Below, in pieces: positions 36,421 through 48,151 of a stretch of DNA of 63,441 nucleotides (position 1 is its first letter; every line of letters starts with the position of its first letter). Source of the DNA: an uncultured Eubacteriales bacterium (lineage in GTDB: Bacteria > Bacillota > Clostridia > Peptostreptococcales > Anaerovoracaceae). The notes beneath the pieces are model-generated. The model was not told the DNA's origin, ran no database searches, and saw only the letters and a list, made by a program, of their open reading frames with translations. The stretch covers positions 1 through 63,441 of the forward strand of contig CADBKM010000005.1 in NCBI GenBank assembly GCA_902795265.1, in the 5' to 3' direction. Position numbers and translations under genes: made by a program.

Positions 36421-37986
36421 CTATACTTCAGTAGCTTTTATGCGGCCGGTCTTCTCCGGATGCTTGTTCTCATAGGCAGCCATGCGGTTAAGCGCCTTCA
36501 GGTAGGCATTGATGCTGGCCTCCATGATATCTGTCGAAAGTCCTCTGCCGGTAAATGTCCTGTCATATGCGTTTACCTTAACGGTTACATCGCCCAGTGT
36601 ATCCTTGCCCTCAGATATGGAGTGAATGTTGAAGATGTCAAAGCTGTGTGCTGACGGCTGCATGATAGCGTCTATCGCGTTGTAAGCAGCGTCGATAGGG
36701 CCGTCGCCCAGTGCAACATCCTGCTTCTTTTCTCCATCCTTTTCAAGGCTTACAGTGCATGTAGCCGTTGTGAAATTGCTGGTAGACATCTGGAACCAGT
36801 CAAGCTTGTAGCCCTCCGGCTCGTCTTCGTAAACAACATTGGTGTTATGTGTAACGATAGCCTCAAGGTCTGCGTCAGTGATGTTCTTCTTCTTATCGCA
36901 GACTACCTTGAATTCTTCGAAGCATCTGTCGAGTTCTTCCTTGCTGAGCACGAAGCCGAGCTCTTCGAGTCTCTGGCCGACTGCGTGGCGTCCGGAGTGT
37001 TTTCCGAGCACCAGATTATTGACATGGATGCCTACAGACTCAGGAGTCATGATCTCGTAAGTCTTCTTGTTGGCAAGCACGCCGTGCTGATGGATCCCGG
37101 ATTCATGAGCAAATGCGTTCTTTCCGACGATCGGCTTGTTGAGAGGAGCCGTCTGTCCGATTATGTTGTAGACAGTCTGGCTGGCGCGGTGTATCTGAGT
37201 TGTGTCAATACCGGTGGTAAGTCCGGTCACATCCTGCCTTGTGCGGATCGCCATTACGATCTCTTCAAGAGAAGTGTTTCCGGCTCTTTCGCCAAGGCCG
37301 TTGATCGTGCACTCGACCTGTCTTGCGCCGCCGAGAACTCCCGCCAGAGCATTAGCTGTAGCCATGCCGAGGTCATTGTGACAGTGCACCGAGAATATCA
37401 CTTTTTCGGCACCCTTCACGTTGTTCTTTATGTCCTCTATAAGTTCACGCATCTCACCAGGTGTCGTGTAACCTACAGTATCAGGAATATTTACAGTGGT
37501 AGCACCGCAGGCTATCGCCCTCTCCACTACCTTTTTAAGGAACTCCGGATCACTTCTCGTGGCGTCTTCCGCCGAGAACTCGATGTTGGAGCAGTACTTC
37601 TTTGCGTAAGCGACCATTTCACCGGCCTGCTCCAGAACTTTTTCAGGACTCATGCGAAGCTTGTACTCCATGTGAAGCGGAGAAGTCGCGATGAATACGT
37701 GGATACGCGGGTCAGCAGCACCTTTTACTGCCTCCCATGCTGTATCGATGTCCTTTACGGTCGAGCGGGCAAGTGAAGCGATTGTGCACTCCCTTATCGT
37801 CTCGGATATGGTCTTAACCGACTCAAAATCTCCCGGAGATGCGATCGCAAAGCCGGCCTCTATAATGTCGACATGCATCTTTTCAAGGCATTTTGCGACC
37901 TCTATCTTCTCCCTCAGATTCATGCTGCAGCCCGGCGACTGCTCGCCGTCACGCAGAGTAGTATCGAAAATTCTTACCTGTTCCAT
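36421..37986 (-). CDS. leuA: 2-isopropylmalate synthase
   Basis: A 521-residue enzyme that condenses acetyl-CoA with 2-oxoisovalerate, the first leucine-specific step. The barrel begins at [15 protein letters not shown]; the metal ligands lie in [11 protein letters not shown]; the regulatory C-terminal LeuA dimer domain (about 385-515) for leucine feedback is present. A longer frame from a TTG at 38007 exists, but ATG 37986 has GGAG five bases before it. Confidence 0.96.
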   Translation of the reverse strand: MEQVRIFDTTLRDGEQSPGCSMNLREKIEVAKCLEKMHVDIIEAGFAIASPGDFESVKTISETIRECTIASLARSTVKDIDTAWEAVKGAADPRIHVFIATSPLHMEYKLRMSPEKVLEQAGEMVAYAKKYCSNIEFSAEDATRSDPEFLKKVVERAIACGATTVNIPDTVGYTTPGEMRELIEDIKNNVKGAEKVIFSVHCHNDLGMATANALAGVLGGARQVECTINGLGERAGNTSLEEIVMAIRTRQDVTGLTTGIDTTQIHRASQTVYNIIGQTAPLNKPIVGKNAFAHESGIHQHGVLANKKTYEIMTPESVGIHVNNLVLGKHSGRHAVGQRLEELGFVLSKEELDRCFEEFKVVCDKKKNITDADLEAIVTHNTNVVYEDEPEGYKLDWFQMSTSNFTTATCTVSLEKDGEKKQDVALGDGPIDAAYNAIDAIMQPSAHSFDIFNIHSISEGKDTLGDVTVKVNAYDRTFTGRGLSTDIMEASINAYLKALNRMAAYENKHPEKTGRIKATEV

Positions 37987-38012
37987 TGTTTCTCCAGTCT
38001 CACTCAAGTGTT

Positions 38013-39674
38013 TTATTCGAGGATGGCACCCTTATCTGCCGAGCTGACGAGCTTAGCGTAGCGGGCAAGGTATCCGCTCTTTACCTTTGGCTCAGGGCAT
38101 ACCCATGCCTTGCGGCGCTCTTCGAGCTCCTCATCAGTAACCTTGATTTCTATTGTCTTATTTGTGATGTCTATTGCGATGATATCTCCCTCACGTACAA
38201 GACCGATATTGCCGCCCGATGCAGCCTCAGGGCTCACATGGCCGATGGACGCGCCTCGTGTAGCTCCAGAAAATCTTCCGTCTGTTATGAGAGCGACTGT
38301 TTCATCGAGTCCCATTCCGGCGATAGCCGATGTAGGATTGAGCATCTCTCTCATGCCCGGACCGCCCTTAGGGCCTTCGTACCTGATAACAACAACGTCT
38401 CCGGCCTTGATGCCGCCGTCATAGATGACACGGATCGCGTCCTCTTCGGAATCAAATACCCTTGCCGGTCCTTCGTGCTGCATCATCGATGGCGAAACAG
38501 CTGCCTGTTTTACCACACATCCGTCCGGTGCGAGATTGCCCTTAAGAACAGCGATGCCGCCGGTCTTCATGAACGGATCCTCATAAGGTCTGATTATTTC
38601 AGTATCGAGATTTACAGAAGCCGCGATGTTCTCTCCCATCGTTTTGCCGGTAACGGTCATGACAGATGTGTCGAGGAGGTCTCCCTTTGTGAGTTCCTTC
38701 ATTACAGCGTAAACTCCGCCTGCAGCTTCGAGGTCTTCCATGAAGGTGTTTCCTGCAGGAGCCAGGTGACAGAGATTAGGTGTTCTGCTGCTGATCTCGT
38801 TTGCCATGTCAAAGCTGATATCGACTCCAGCTTCGTGAGCGATCGCCGGCAGATGCAGCATCGTATTTGTGGAACATCCGAGAGCCATATCTACGGTCTC
38901 TGCATTGTGGAAAGCCGCCTCGGTCATGATGTCGCGAGGCCTTATATCCTGCTCGACGAGCTTCATTATCTGCATTCCCGTTGCCTTGGCAAGTCTTATC
39001 CTGGCTGAGTAAGGGGCCGGAACTGTGCCGTTGCCCTTAAGAGCCATTCCGATAGCCTCTGTAAGGCAGTTCATGGAGTTGGCTGTGTACATGCCTGAGC
39101 ACGAACCGCATGACGGGCATGCGTGCTCAACGTATGCCTGAACGCCCTCTTCATCGAGCTTGTCAGCGTGATACGCGCCAACCGCCTCGAACATATGCGA
39201 GAGGCATGTGCGCCTTCCGTCAGGAAGACGGCCGGCCAGCATCGGGCCGCCGGCGCAGAATATCGTCGGCACATTGATACGTGCAGCTGCCATCAGAAGG
39301 CCCGGCACGTTCTTGTCGCAGTTAGGCACCATGACGAGTCCGTCGAACTGGTGCGCTATTGCCATTGCCTCGGTCGAGTCAGCGATGAGGTCGCGGGTCA
39401 CGAGCGAATACTTCATTCCGATATGACCCATGGCGATACCGTCGCAGACTGCAATAGCCGGGAAAAGCACCGGTGTGCCGCCTGCGGCGCGCACTCCGGC
39501 CTTTACTGCCTCAGCTATCTTGTCAAGATGCATATGGCCCGGAACTATTTCGTTATATGAGCTCACCACTCCTATGATAGGGCGGCTGATCTCCTCTTCT
39601 GTGAGGCCAAGCGCGTACATAAGGCTCTTATTCGGCGCGCGGTCCACTCCCTTTTTTACATTGTCGGATTTCAT
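38013..39674 (-). CDS. ilvD: Dihydroxy-acid dehydratase
   Basis: A 553-residue iron-sulfur dehydratase that makes 2-oxoisovalerate and 2-oxo-3-methylvalerate. Cluster and substrate motifs are visible: [26 protein letters not shown], and GRFSGATRG near the C-terminus. It lies between ilvC (19 bp) and leuA (26 bp). Confidence 0.97.
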   Translation of the reverse strand: MKSDNVKKGVDRAPNKSLMYALGLTEEEISRPIIGVVSSYNEIVPGHMHLDKIAEAVKAGVRAAGGTPVLFPAIAVCDGIAMGHIGMKYSLVTRDLIADSTEAMAIAHQFDGLVMVPNCDKNVPGLLMAAARINVPTIFCAGGPMLAGRLPDGRRTCLSHMFEAVGAYHADKLDEEGVQAYVEHACPSCGSCSGMYTANSMNCLTEAIGMALKGNGTVPAPYSARIRLAKATGMQIMKLVEQDIRPRDIMTEAAFHNAETVDMALGCSTNTMLHLPAIAHEAGVDISFDMANEISSRTPNLCHLAPAGNTFMEDLEAAGGVYAVMKELTKGDLLDTSVMTVTGKTMGENIAASVNLDTEIIRPYEDPFMKTGGIAVLKGNLAPDGCVVKQAAVSPSMMQHEGPARVFDSEEDAIRVIYDGGIKAGDVVVIRYEGPKGGPGMREMLNPTSAIAGMGLDETVALITDGRFSGATRGASIGHVSPEAASGGNIGLVREGDIIAIDITNKTIEIKVTDEELEERRKAWVCPEPKVKSGYLARYAKLVSSADKGAILE

Positions 39675-39693
39675 CTTTTTAAGCCTCTTGCGA

Positions 39694-41254
<1,561 letters not shown>

Positions 41255-41267
41255 TCCCTGCACCTCC

Positions 41268-42974
41268 CTACAGTTTCATAAAGTCTGTGATGTGGCTCCC
41301 GCCGCCGACCATAGGTCTGACCATTTCATCTATGTCAATCATGCAGTCGATCACATATCCCTCGCCGCACGACATTGCCTCTTCGATTGCCTCAGCAAGC
41401 TCTTTCTGGTTAGTTACCCTGCGTCCACGGAGCCCGTAAGCGTCGGCCAGTTTCACAAAGTCAGGGCCTCTGTCCATGTTGGTCTCGGAGAAATTCTTCT
41501 TATATATAAGATTCTGCCACTGCCTCACCATTCCGAGGGTCTGATTGTCGAATACGAATGTTATGATCGGAAGTCCGTAGTGCTGCACTGTCGCTAGCTC
41601 GTTGCAGTTCATGCGGAAGCTTCCGTCGCCAGCTATGTGAATCACCGCCTTGTCAGGATTTCCGGCCTTTGCTCCGATAGCAGCTCCGAGTCCGAATCCC
41701 ATGGTACCGAAGCCTCCCGAAGTCAGCAGCTGTCCCGGATAGTCGAAGTGGAAGTGCTGTATCGCCCACATCTGATGCTGCCCGACATCTGTCGCAACTA
41801 TGGTGTCATCAGGCACCATCCTGGCTATCGTATCGCAGACCTGCTTCGGATTGAGCGTGTCGCCGCCCTCGTCGTAGATGGTCTCAGTCGGATACGAGAA
41901 TACGAACTTCTTCCATTCTGTGTGATCCTGCTGGCTGAGCCTGCTGTTGAGCATCCTCAGCACCTCTTTTGCGTCACCGACAATGTGGTGATCAGTCGCT
42001 ATGTTTTTGTTTATCTCTGATCTGTCTATATCGATATGTACGATCTTTGCCTGGCTTGCGAAAGATTCCGGATCAAGAGCTACTCTGTCAGAGAATCTGC
42101 AGCCTACCGCGATCAGAAGATCGCACTCATTGACCGCTATGTTGGATGCCTGTGAGCCGTGCATTCCGATCATTCCTGTCGCGAGCGGGTTGCGTCCGTT
42201 CATGCCGCCTCCGCCCATAACGGTGATAGCTGACGGAGCATCCATAAGATTGAGGAATTCGTTGTATTCTTTATGCGCCCTGCCTCTGACCACGCCTCCG
42301 CCGCAGATGAGCATAGGCTTCTCCGACTCTCCGATCATCTCGATCAGCTTGTCGATGTCTTCCTCATCTACCGATGGCTTGTGAAGGTCAGCCATATTAC
42401 GGTTATAAAGAGCATCGAGCATTCCCGACTTCTTGTGCTCCGACTTCGGAACAAACTCGTATTCAGCAGTCTCTGCAGTTACGTTTTTAAGAATGTCGAT
42501 AAACACCGGACCCGGTCTGCCGCTTCTCGCTATGGCGAACGCTCTTCTTACCGTGTCAGCAAGCTTGTTTACATCACTGATCTGGAATGTGCACTTGGTA
42601 ATAGGAAGCATCACTCCCGTGCTGTCGACTTCCTGGAACGAATCCTTTCCGATAAGGCTCTCAGCTACATTGCACGATATGAATACGACCGGTGATGAAT
42701 CCATATATGCAGTCGCCACTCCGGTCGTAAGGTTGGTAGCACCAGGTCCCGAAGTTGAAAATGCCACGCCTACCTTACCCGTGCTGCGCGCATAGCCGTC
42801 AGCTGCGTGCGAGGCTCCCTGCTCGTGAGCAGTCAGATAGTGGTGGATCCTCCCCTTGTATTTGACCAGGGCATCGTAAACATACAGTATGGTGCCGCCC
42901 GGATACCCGAATATGGTATCCACTTCCTGCTCAAGCAGGCATTCCATCAATATTTCTGCGCCGGTTAATCTCAC
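41268..42974 (-). CDS. ilvB: Acetolactate synthase large (catalytic) subunit, copy 1
   Basis: A 568-residue ThDP/FAD enzyme that joins two pyruvates (or pyruvate and 2-oxobutanoate). Catalytic Glu in TAHEQGASHAADGYAR, FAD loop region AVGCRFSDRV, and the ThDP motif GDGSFRMN...N are present. It starts with GTG and has an AAAGGA site at rather long distance. The gap upstream (42975-43040) holds a -10-like sequence and a small hairpin, so it may also have an internal promoter. Confidence 0.95.
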   Translation of the reverse strand: MRLTGAEILMECLLEQEVDTIFGYPGGTILYVYDALVKYKGRIHHYLTAHEQGASHAADGYARSTGKVGVAFSTSGPGATNLTTGVATAYMDSSPVVFISCNVAESLIGKDSFQEVDSTGVMLPITKCTFQISDVNKLADTVRRAFAIARSGRPGPVFIDILKNVTAETAEYEFVPKSEHKKSGMLDALYNRNMADLHKPSVDEEDIDKLIEMIGESEKPMLICGGGVVRGRAHKEYNEFLNLMDAPSAITVMGGGGMNGRNPLATGMIGMHGSQASNIAVNECDLLIAVGCRFSDRVALDPESFASQAKIVHIDIDRSEINKNIATDHHIVGDAKEVLRMLNSRLSQQDHTEWKKFVFSYPTETIYDEGGDTLNPKQVCDTIARMVPDDTIVATDVGQHQMWAIQHFHFDYPGQLLTSGGFGTMGFGLGAAIGAKAGNPDKAVIHIAGDGSFRMNCNELATVQHYGLPIITFVFDNQTLGMVRQWQNLIYKKNFSETNMDRGPDFVKLADAYGLRGRRVTNQKELAEAIEEAMSCGEGYVIDCMIDIDEMVRPMVGGGSHITDFMKL

Positions 42975-42994
42975 TTTATCTTTAAATCCTTTCT

Positions 42995-43030
42995 ATTATA
43001 ATTTGAGTCTTCCGGAGGGCTCAGCCTCCA
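42995..43030 (-). promoter_or_regulatory. Possible internal promoter/hairpin before ilvB copy 1
   Basis: In the 66-bp gap the minus strand carries GGAGG-ctgagc-CCTCC followed about 15 bp later by TATAAT (43000-42995). No matching -35 was identified, so promoter activity is a guess. Confidence 0.3.
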
Positions 43031-43040
43031 CAGATCATTT

Positions 43041-43511
43041 TTATTTTTCCATTGCTATCGTGCCTGTGCGCTGTATCTCGATTATTCCGTAGCCCTTCAT
43101 GACCTTTATAAAGTCCTCTACGTTTTCAGGCTCGGCATGATACTCGATCAGAAGATACTTAGGCGCGACCTTCATTACCTTTGCACCCATAAGCTGGCAA
43201 AACTCTATTAAAGGCGTCCGGTTGGACAGATTATACGCAACCTTTATGAGCATCATTTCGAGACACACGCTTTTGGTGTCGCTCAGGCGCCTCACCTTTA
43301 TTACATCGACATTCTTGTTGAGCTGTTTTTCGATCTGATCGATGGTCCTCTGGTCACCGGTCGATGTTATGGTCATGCTCGATATCTCGCGGTTGTCGGT
43401 CTCACCTACAGCCAGGGTATCGATATTGAAGCCTCTTCTGGCGAACAGGCCCGAGACGGCAGACAGAACTCCGTCTTTGTTTTCTACAAGTACCGAAAAG
43501 ATTCCTTTCAT
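43041..43511 (-). CDS. ilvN: Acetolactate synthase small (regulatory) subunit, copy 2
   Basis: A 156-residue ACT-domain regulatory subunit (VLVENKDGVLSAVSGLFARR at 6-25). It is shorter than copy 1 and clearly diverged, e.g. in the residues after the first ACT domain, so the two probably respond to different effectors or serve different catalytic partners. It lies 15 bp downstream of ilvB copy 2. Confidence 0.92.
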   Translation of the reverse strand: MKGIFSVLVENKDGVLSAVSGLFARRGFNIDTLAVGETDNREISSMTITSTGDQRTIDQIEKQLNKNVDVIKVRRLSDTKSVCLEMMLIKVAYNLSNRTPLIEFCQLMGAKVMKVAPKYLLIEYHAEPENVEDFIKVMKGYGIIEIQRTGTIAMEK

Positions 43512-43526
43512 AATGACCTCCTCCCG

Positions 43527-45143
43527 TTACTTAACATTATTGTCGCTGTCTACATCGCATACCAGCAAGCGCGCACCCTCACCTTCGAGGAACCAGTCAA
43601 GCTTTTCGTCAAGCTCGTCGTTTGAAGCGCATTCGTAGTATTTCAGTCCGTATGCTTCGGCGATCTTGCTGTAGTCAGGCCAGTCACTGAGCTTTACGCC
43701 CTCATAGTGCGAATCGTAGTTGTAGTGCTGATATTCCCTGACCAGTCCGAGGAATCTGTTTCTGACCAGGAGTATCCTCAGATCAACATTGTTATTCCTC
43801 ATCGTAGCCAGCTCGTTCATCGCCATCTGAAATGCTCCGTCACCTATGACTGCGACCGTCTGGCGTTCAGGATATACGAGCTTCGCTCCTATCGCAGCAG
43901 GTATGGAATAGCCCATCGTACCCATTCCGCCTGTCGTCAGAAAACGGCCTTCCTTCATTATATAGTTGTCTGCGCTCCAGAGCTGGTTCTGACCCACATC
44001 GGCCACATATGTGGCATCGTTCGGAAGCTTCTCGGACAGCTTCTGAACAAGCAGGTTCGGATCGACCAGCCTGTCGCTGAATACTCTCTTATCGACAGTA
44101 TTCCTTTTTATATCTTCGAGCTCAGCTATCCAGCTGTCTTCTTTGCGTTCTATGTTGGCATCGAGCATCAGGCTGAATATCTCTTTGAGATCGCCTACCA
44201 GTGGGACGGTCGGTCCAACGTTTTTGCCGATCTCCGCCGTATCGATGTCGATATGTATGACCGCCCGCCTTGTCAGATTTTCAGGCTTAGGTATGGCTCT
44301 GTCAGCTATACGTGCGCCTGCTACTATAAGCAGATCAGCCTTGCCCACCGCCTTGTTGGCGTAAGGCTTGCCGTTGTTGCCCAGCATGCCGAAATTGAGA
44401 GGATGTCTTTTAGGCAGCACGCCCATGCCCATCATAGTGTGCACGAGAGGTATGTTGAACTTTTCGCAGAATTCCCTGATCACGGTCTCTCCATGGCCGA
44501 GTATCACCCCGCCGCCTGCGCATATAAGAGGCTTTTCAGCCTGGTCGAGCAGCCCGATCACCCTGCGCAGCTGTATGGGATTGATCTTTATCTCAGGTTT
44601 GTATCCGCGTATCGATACTGCATCAGGGTATTTGAAGCTCTTTCTCAGCTCTGCCTGCTGCACATCCATAGGAATATCTATCAGCACAGGGCCCTTTCTC
44701 CCTGTAGAAGCGATATAGAAAGCTTCCTTAAATACACGCGGAATGTCGTCAGCATCCTTGACCAGATAGCTGTGTTTAACGAACGACCTTGTCGCACCGC
44801 GCATATCCGCTTCCTGGAACACATCCCGGCCCAGAAGTCTGCTCGACACCTGCCCCGATATGGCTATCAGCGGAATGCTGTCAGCATACGCTGTTGCCAG
44901 AGCCGTGATAAGATTCGTTGCCCCCGGTCCCGAGGTAACCACACACACTGCAGGTCTGCGCGACATTCTCGCGTAACCGCTCGCGGCATGGCCGGCATTC
45001 TGTTCCTGACGCACTAAAATGTGTTCGATATCCGAGTTGTATAAACCTTCATAGAAAGGCGCTATGGCAACTCCCGGATAGCCGAACACCACTCTGATGT
45101 CCTCTGCCTCAAGGCACTTTATCATTGCTTCTGCACCGGTCAA
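43527..45143 (-). CDS. ilvB: Acetolactate synthase large subunit, copy 2 (first gene of the operon)
   Basis: A 538-residue ThDP enzyme with catalytic Glu in VRQEQNAGHAASGYAR and ThDP motif VIGDGAFQMAMNELATMRN. It is 30 residues shorter than copy 1, and the residues around the active-site entrance differ (GYPGVAI versus GYPGGTI). The start is TTG 45143 with GGGAGG seven bases upstream. As the first gene it follows the regulatory gap at 45144-45363. Confidence 0.93.
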   Translation of the reverse strand: MTGAEAMIKCLEAEDIRVVFGYPGVAIAPFYEGLYNSDIEHILVRQEQNAGHAASGYARMSRRPAVCVVTSGPGATNLITALATAYADSIPLIAISGQVSSRLLGRDVFQEADMRGATRSFVKHSYLVKDADDIPRVFKEAFYIASTGRKGPVLIDIPMDVQQAELRKSFKYPDAVSIRGYKPEIKINPIQLRRVIGLLDQAEKPLICAGGGVILGHGETVIREFCEKFNIPLVHTMMGMGVLPKRHPLNFGMLGNNGKPYANKAVGKADLLIVAGARIADRAIPKPENLTRRAVIHIDIDTAEIGKNVGPTVPLVGDLKEIFSLMLDANIERKEDSWIAELEDIKRNTVDKRVFSDRLVDPNLLVQKLSEKLPNDATYVADVGQNQLWSADNYIMKEGRFLTTGGMGTMGYSIPAAIGAKLVYPERQTVAVIGDGAFQMAMNELATMRNNNVDLRILLVRNRFLGLVREYQHYNYDSHYEGVKLSDWPDYSKIAEAYGLKYYECASNDELDEKLDWFLEGEGARLLVCDVDSDNNVK

Positions 45144-45191
45144 AATATCAACCTCCCTTGCATGCTGAATAAGCTCATACGCGTTCAGATT

Positions 45192-45253
45192 ACTTTATCA
45201 CGAATTCGTATATGTAACAATTGATTTGCGTACTTTTTTAATGGATTGTTACA
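45192..45253. promoter_or_regulatory. Shared regulatory gap: BCAA operon promoter and inverted repeat
   Basis: TGTAACAAT (45213-45221) and ATTGTTACA (45245-45253) form a perfect 9-bp inverted repeat with 23 bp between. On the minus strand TTGTTA (45220-45215) and TAAAGT (45197-45192), 17 bp apart, make a plausible promoter for the ilv operon, its -35 inside one half-site. No T-box motif was seen. Confidence 0.45.
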
Positions 45254-45317
45254 AATTTCGCATGGTTTTTTGTTGACACAAACAACATGCTGGTTTACCT
45301 TTTTATATAATAGTAAA

Positions 45318-45326
45318 TGCTATAAT
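45318..45326 (+). promoter_or_regulatory. Extended -10 of the leucine-dehydrogenase-like gene
   Basis: TGC-TATAAT about 40 bp before the ATG. A TTGACA at 45273 is too far (42 bp) to be its -35. Confidence 0.45.
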
Positions 45327-45363
45327 TCAGATACGGTATGGGAAAAGAAGAAAGGGACTTCAT

Positions 45364-46407
45364 ATGACAAACATAGAAATGATAAGAGCCTACGGGCATG
45401 AGCAGGTAGCTTATTTCAACAACGAGAAGGCCGGTCTCAGAGCGATCATCGCACTTCATAACACAAATCTCGGACCTGCAGTCGGCGGCTGCAGGCTCTG
45501 GCCATATGAAAGCGAAGAGGCCGCGCTGTTTGATGTGCTCAGACTGTCGCGCGGCATGAGCCACAAGAACGCTGCTGCCGGAATGCCTCTCGGCGGAGCA
45601 AAAGGCGTTATACTCGCGCACCCTTCCGAAAAGACAGAAGCCATGTTCGAGGCTTTCGGTGAAGCTGTCAATACATTCATGGGCAAGTACTACACCGCTG
45701 AAGATGTAAACACCGACACAAAGGATGCTGAGTATATGCTTCGCACCACAGAGTATGTTGTCGGACGCGAAAACGTATCCGGCGACCCTTCCCCGTTCAC
45801 AGCAATAGGTGTATTTGACGGTATCCGTGCTGTCGCTCAGTTTATGAACGGCTCGGACAGCCTCGACGGAATGAAGATCGCAATTCAGGGTCTCGGCAAG
45901 GTAGGTATGGATCTGGCAAAACAGCTCCACGCAGCAGGTGCAAAACTGATCGTATGCAACAACTCCAACCGCGAAGCAATGAAATACGCAGTTGAAGAGC
46001 TCGGTGCCACCGAAGTCGGCAGAGATGAGATCTACGGCGTTGAATGCGACATCTTCGCGCCATGCGCACTCGGTGCTGTAGTAAACAGCAAGACTATCCC
46101 GCAGTTCAAGTGCAGAGCTATCGCGGGCGCAGCAAACAACGTCATCTATGACGACGCCGCAGGCGAAGCCCTCAAGGCACGCGGCATCCTCTATGCTCCT
46201 GACTTCATCATCAACGGAGGCGGAGTCATCAACGCCGGCCAGGAAGCTTTCACAACATATGACAAAGAAAATGTAATGAAGCAGGTCCACAACATCTACA
46301 ACACCGTATACAGGATGCTCGAGGAGTCGAAGGCGACAGGCAAACCGGAGGGCGTTATCGCAACGGAATTTGCCGAGAACCGTATCAGGAACGGGCTCGA
46401 CGCGTAA
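45364..46407 (+). CDS. ldh: Leucine (Glu/Leu/Phe/Val family) dehydrogenase
   Basis: A 347-residue amino-acid dehydrogenase that interconverts branched-chain amino acids and their 2-oxo acids with NAD(H) and ammonia. The catalytic Lys region is GMSHKNAAAGMPLGGAKGV, the family's GDPSPFTA follows, and the Rossmann motif is IQGLGKVG. Length and sequence best fit leucine dehydrogenase; valine or phenylalanine dehydrogenase remain possible. RBS AAAGGGA. It is divergent from the BCAA biosynthesis operon, sharing a 220-bp gap, so the two can be controlled together. Confidence 0.9.
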   Translation: MTNIEMIRAYGHEQVAYFNNEKAGLRAIIALHNTNLGPAVGGCRLWPYESEEAALFDVLRLSRGMSHKNAAAGMPLGGAKGVILAHPSEKTEAMFEAFGEAVNTFMGKYYTAEDVNTDTKDAEYMLRTTEYVVGRENVSGDPSPFTAIGVFDGIRAVAQFMNGSDSLDGMKIAIQGLGKVGMDLAKQLHAAGAKLIVCNNSNREAMKYAVEELGATEVGRDEIYGVECDIFAPCALGAVVNSKTIPQFKCRAIAGAANNVIYDDAAGEALKARGILYAPDFIINGGGVINAGQEAFTTYDKENVMKQVHNIYNTVYRMLEESKATGKPEGVIATEFAENRIRNGLDA

Positions 46408-46435
46408 GCGCAAATCAACCAGGACAAATCAAAAG

Positions 46436-46467
46436 GCATATCCGCGATCAGACGGATATGCTTTTTT
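46436..46467 (+). terminator. Terminator of leucine dehydrogenase gene
   Basis: GCATATCCG-cgatcaga-CGGATATGC followed by TTTTTT. Confidence 0.92.
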
Positions 46468-46579
46468 GATACTTTGATGATCACAAGACTGATAGGCGCG
46501 GCAGTTTACAAGCGGAAGTATTCCGATTATACTTTGTCTGTAATCTGCTTTATGTAACAGAAATTTGGAGACCATATCA

Positions 46580-47257
46580 ATGGCTAAGAACAAAACCAGA
46601 AGCAACAAGACTTCCTCCCAGTCAAAACCTAAGACCGGGGCTCAAAAAAACACTAAGGTTTCTGATAAGCAAAAGGATGTTCTTTATCAAATCAGGACCA
46701 AACGCGATTCAGGTGTTTTAAAAGCATATATCACTTTTACATACCGCGTGTTTCATCCTAAAGTTACGGCGAGAATGGTGCTCTACGGGCTCCTGATATT
46801 AGCACCGGGCTTTGTCGTTAAGACCCAGGCGCTGAAGATCATTCTCTGGGTATTAGGAGGACTGATAGTCCTTCTCGGACTCTTCCGTCAGTATATCTCA
46901 CTTGCCCTTACAAAAAGATCGGATGCGGATTACCGCAATGGTACTGAATTCGTATATGAATTCACCCAGAATGACGCTTCATTTTTCCGTGATGGAGAGC
47001 TGTCCGCATACAGCAACAGATACAAGGACATAGATGCTGTATTCTACGACGAGGATTATTATTATCTCAGTCTCACAAGCAGGGAATTCTTTGTTATCCC
47101 TATGGACAGATTTACTATTGGAGATCCGTCTACTTTCGGCGATTTCATGTACAAGAGATGTAAAAAAGTGTGCCGCTGGATCCCTGCAAAGCTTGGCAAC
47201 AAACTCAAAAAATACCGGTCAGGCCGTGCCGTCGTCAGAGACCAAATGCACCGCTAA
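46580..47257 (+). CDS. YcxB-like membrane protein
   Basis: A 225-residue protein with a basic, disordered N-terminus (about 1-40), two adjacent membrane helices (about 70-110) and a C-terminal soluble domain (about 120-210) whose pattern, FRDGELSAYSNRYKDIDAV...YYLSLTSREFFVIP, matches the YcxB-like domain, a PH-like module of unknown role. Start ATG 46580 has GGAG nine bases upstream; the TTG at 46565 overlaps that site. Convergent with the flavodoxin gene and sharing its terminator. Confidence 0.72.
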   Translation: MAKNKTRSNKTSSQSKPKTGAQKNTKVSDKQKDVLYQIRTKRDSGVLKAYITFTYRVFHPKVTARMVLYGLLILAPGFVVKTQALKIILWVLGGLIVLLGLFRQYISLALTKRSDADYRNGTEFVYEFTQNDASFFRDGELSAYSNRYKDIDAVFYDEDYYYLSLTSREFFVIPMDRFTIGDPSTFGDFMYKRCKKVCRWIPAKLGNKLKKYRSGRAVVRDQMHR

Positions 47258-47292
47258 AAAAAGAGCTGAACCTATGAGTTCAGCTCTTTTAT
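47255..47292. terminator. Bidirectional terminator between YcxB-like and flavodoxin genes
   Basis: AAGAGCTGAAC-ctatga-GTTCAGCTCTT flanked by A-run (left) and T-run (right), so it works in both directions. The minus-strand stop codon lies in the loop. Confidence 0.9.
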
Positions 47293-47874
47293 TTTTTTAA
47301 TTACCGGTTCAAGAGAGTCTCTGCTCATACCGTCATAATCGTTTTTGGCTCTTTCAATGATGAGATCCGCGTCCTCTTTTTCATACAGTCCGTAAGCCCC
47401 GACCTCGATAAAATTCTTAAACAGTGCTTTGTCCAGCATTATCAGTTTATTTTTCCGGATTGTTCCCGGAAGCATGAAGAAGCTTATATTGCCTTGTCCT
47501 TCACACCCGTTCCGGCGGCGAAGCAGATCGACATAAGACTGATTGTCCGGGTCACCGAGGCCTACACCGCATATGAAAAGGTTTCTTCCCTCAAGCCCGA
47601 AATTATTATAATTCTGCCACAGCATGTTCAGCATATGGATATCACCATTACGCACGGCACCGATATATACAACATTCTTATACATGCTGACATATCCCAG
47701 CTTTCTTTTGTCGAACCCCATGCCGTCACATTCCAGTTCCTCCATCAGCCATTTTCCGTACTGCAGGGAGGTGCCGTGTTTGCCTGCGCATACAACTATC
47801 GTGTCTGTTGAATCTCCGCCATCTGCTCTTCTGTTCTCTCTTGCTGTCCTGTTGGGATTCTTCATCTGTTTCAT
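47272..47874 (-). CDS. Flavodoxin-domain protein (HemG/Flavodoxin_5-like)
   Basis: A 200-residue cytosolic protein with an N-terminal charged extension (1-24), then a flavodoxin-like fold: VVCAGKHGTSLQYGKWL as the FMN phosphate loop, VVYIGAVRNG and the LFICGVGLGDP region. It resembles the Flavodoxin_5 group that includes HemG-like proteins, but HemG function in haem synthesis cannot be claimed. It is transcribed alone. Confidence 0.72.
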   Translation of the reverse strand: MKQMKNPNRTARENRRADGGDSTDTIVVCAGKHGTSLQYGKWLMEELECDGMGFDKRKLGYVSMYKNVVYIGAVRNGDIHMLNMLWQNYNNFGLEGRNLFICGVGLGDPDNQSYVDLLRRRNGCEGQGNISFFMLPGTIRKNKLIMLDKALFKNFIEVGAYGLYEKEDADLIIERAKNDYDGMSRDSLEPVIKKIKELNS

Positions 47875-48051
47875 CCTTTCATATCACTCAAAATATCGTA
47901 ACAGCTGAAAACCGTGCCATAGAATATTACTACATAAACGGTATACAAATCAAATATCGTTCAAATGCTTTCCGGGTCTCTCAAAAAGGAGGGAAGGTTG
48001 AAAAACTGCAAAAAACAACCTTTGAATATTCACATAATCGACACATTAGTA

Positions 48052-48097
48052 TTGACTTGGACTTAAGGAATGCTATAATCTGTCTTAAGGAAGTGTT
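48052..48097 (+). promoter_or_regulatory. Promoter of TauE/SafE gene with paired repeats (twin of 49898-49943)
   Basis: TTGACT (48052-48057), 16-bp spacer, TGC-TATAAT with hexamer 48074-48079. CTTAAGGAA occurs twice, at 48062 and 48084, exactly 22 bp apart, on either side of the -10. The 46-bp segment matches the LysR gene's promoter at 40 of 46 positions. Confidence 0.85.
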
Positions 48098-48151
48098 GAA
48101 TCGCGTGTTCAATATTCTAATAATAGTACTATTATTCATAGGAGGTTTTTT

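Noticed and set aside
43707-45017. Long plus-strand frame of 436 codons opposite ilvB copy 2
   Set aside because: Antisense to a gene with clear motifs; amino-acid composition is unnatural (many Tyr, His, Arg).
45273-45278. TTGACA as -35 of leucine dehydrogenase promoter
   Set aside because: The nearest TATAAT boxes are 27 and 42 bp away; an extended -10 at 45318 explains the start better.
45144-45363. T-box or leader-peptide attenuator for the ilv-leu operon
   Set aside because: No T-box core motif, no short frame rich in Leu/Val/Ile codons and no terminator hairpin was seen in the 220-bp gap.
45295-46413. Minus-strand frame of 372 codons opposite leucine dehydrogenase gene
   Set aside because: Antisense to the recognised dehydrogenase; Cys/Val-rich without family likeness.
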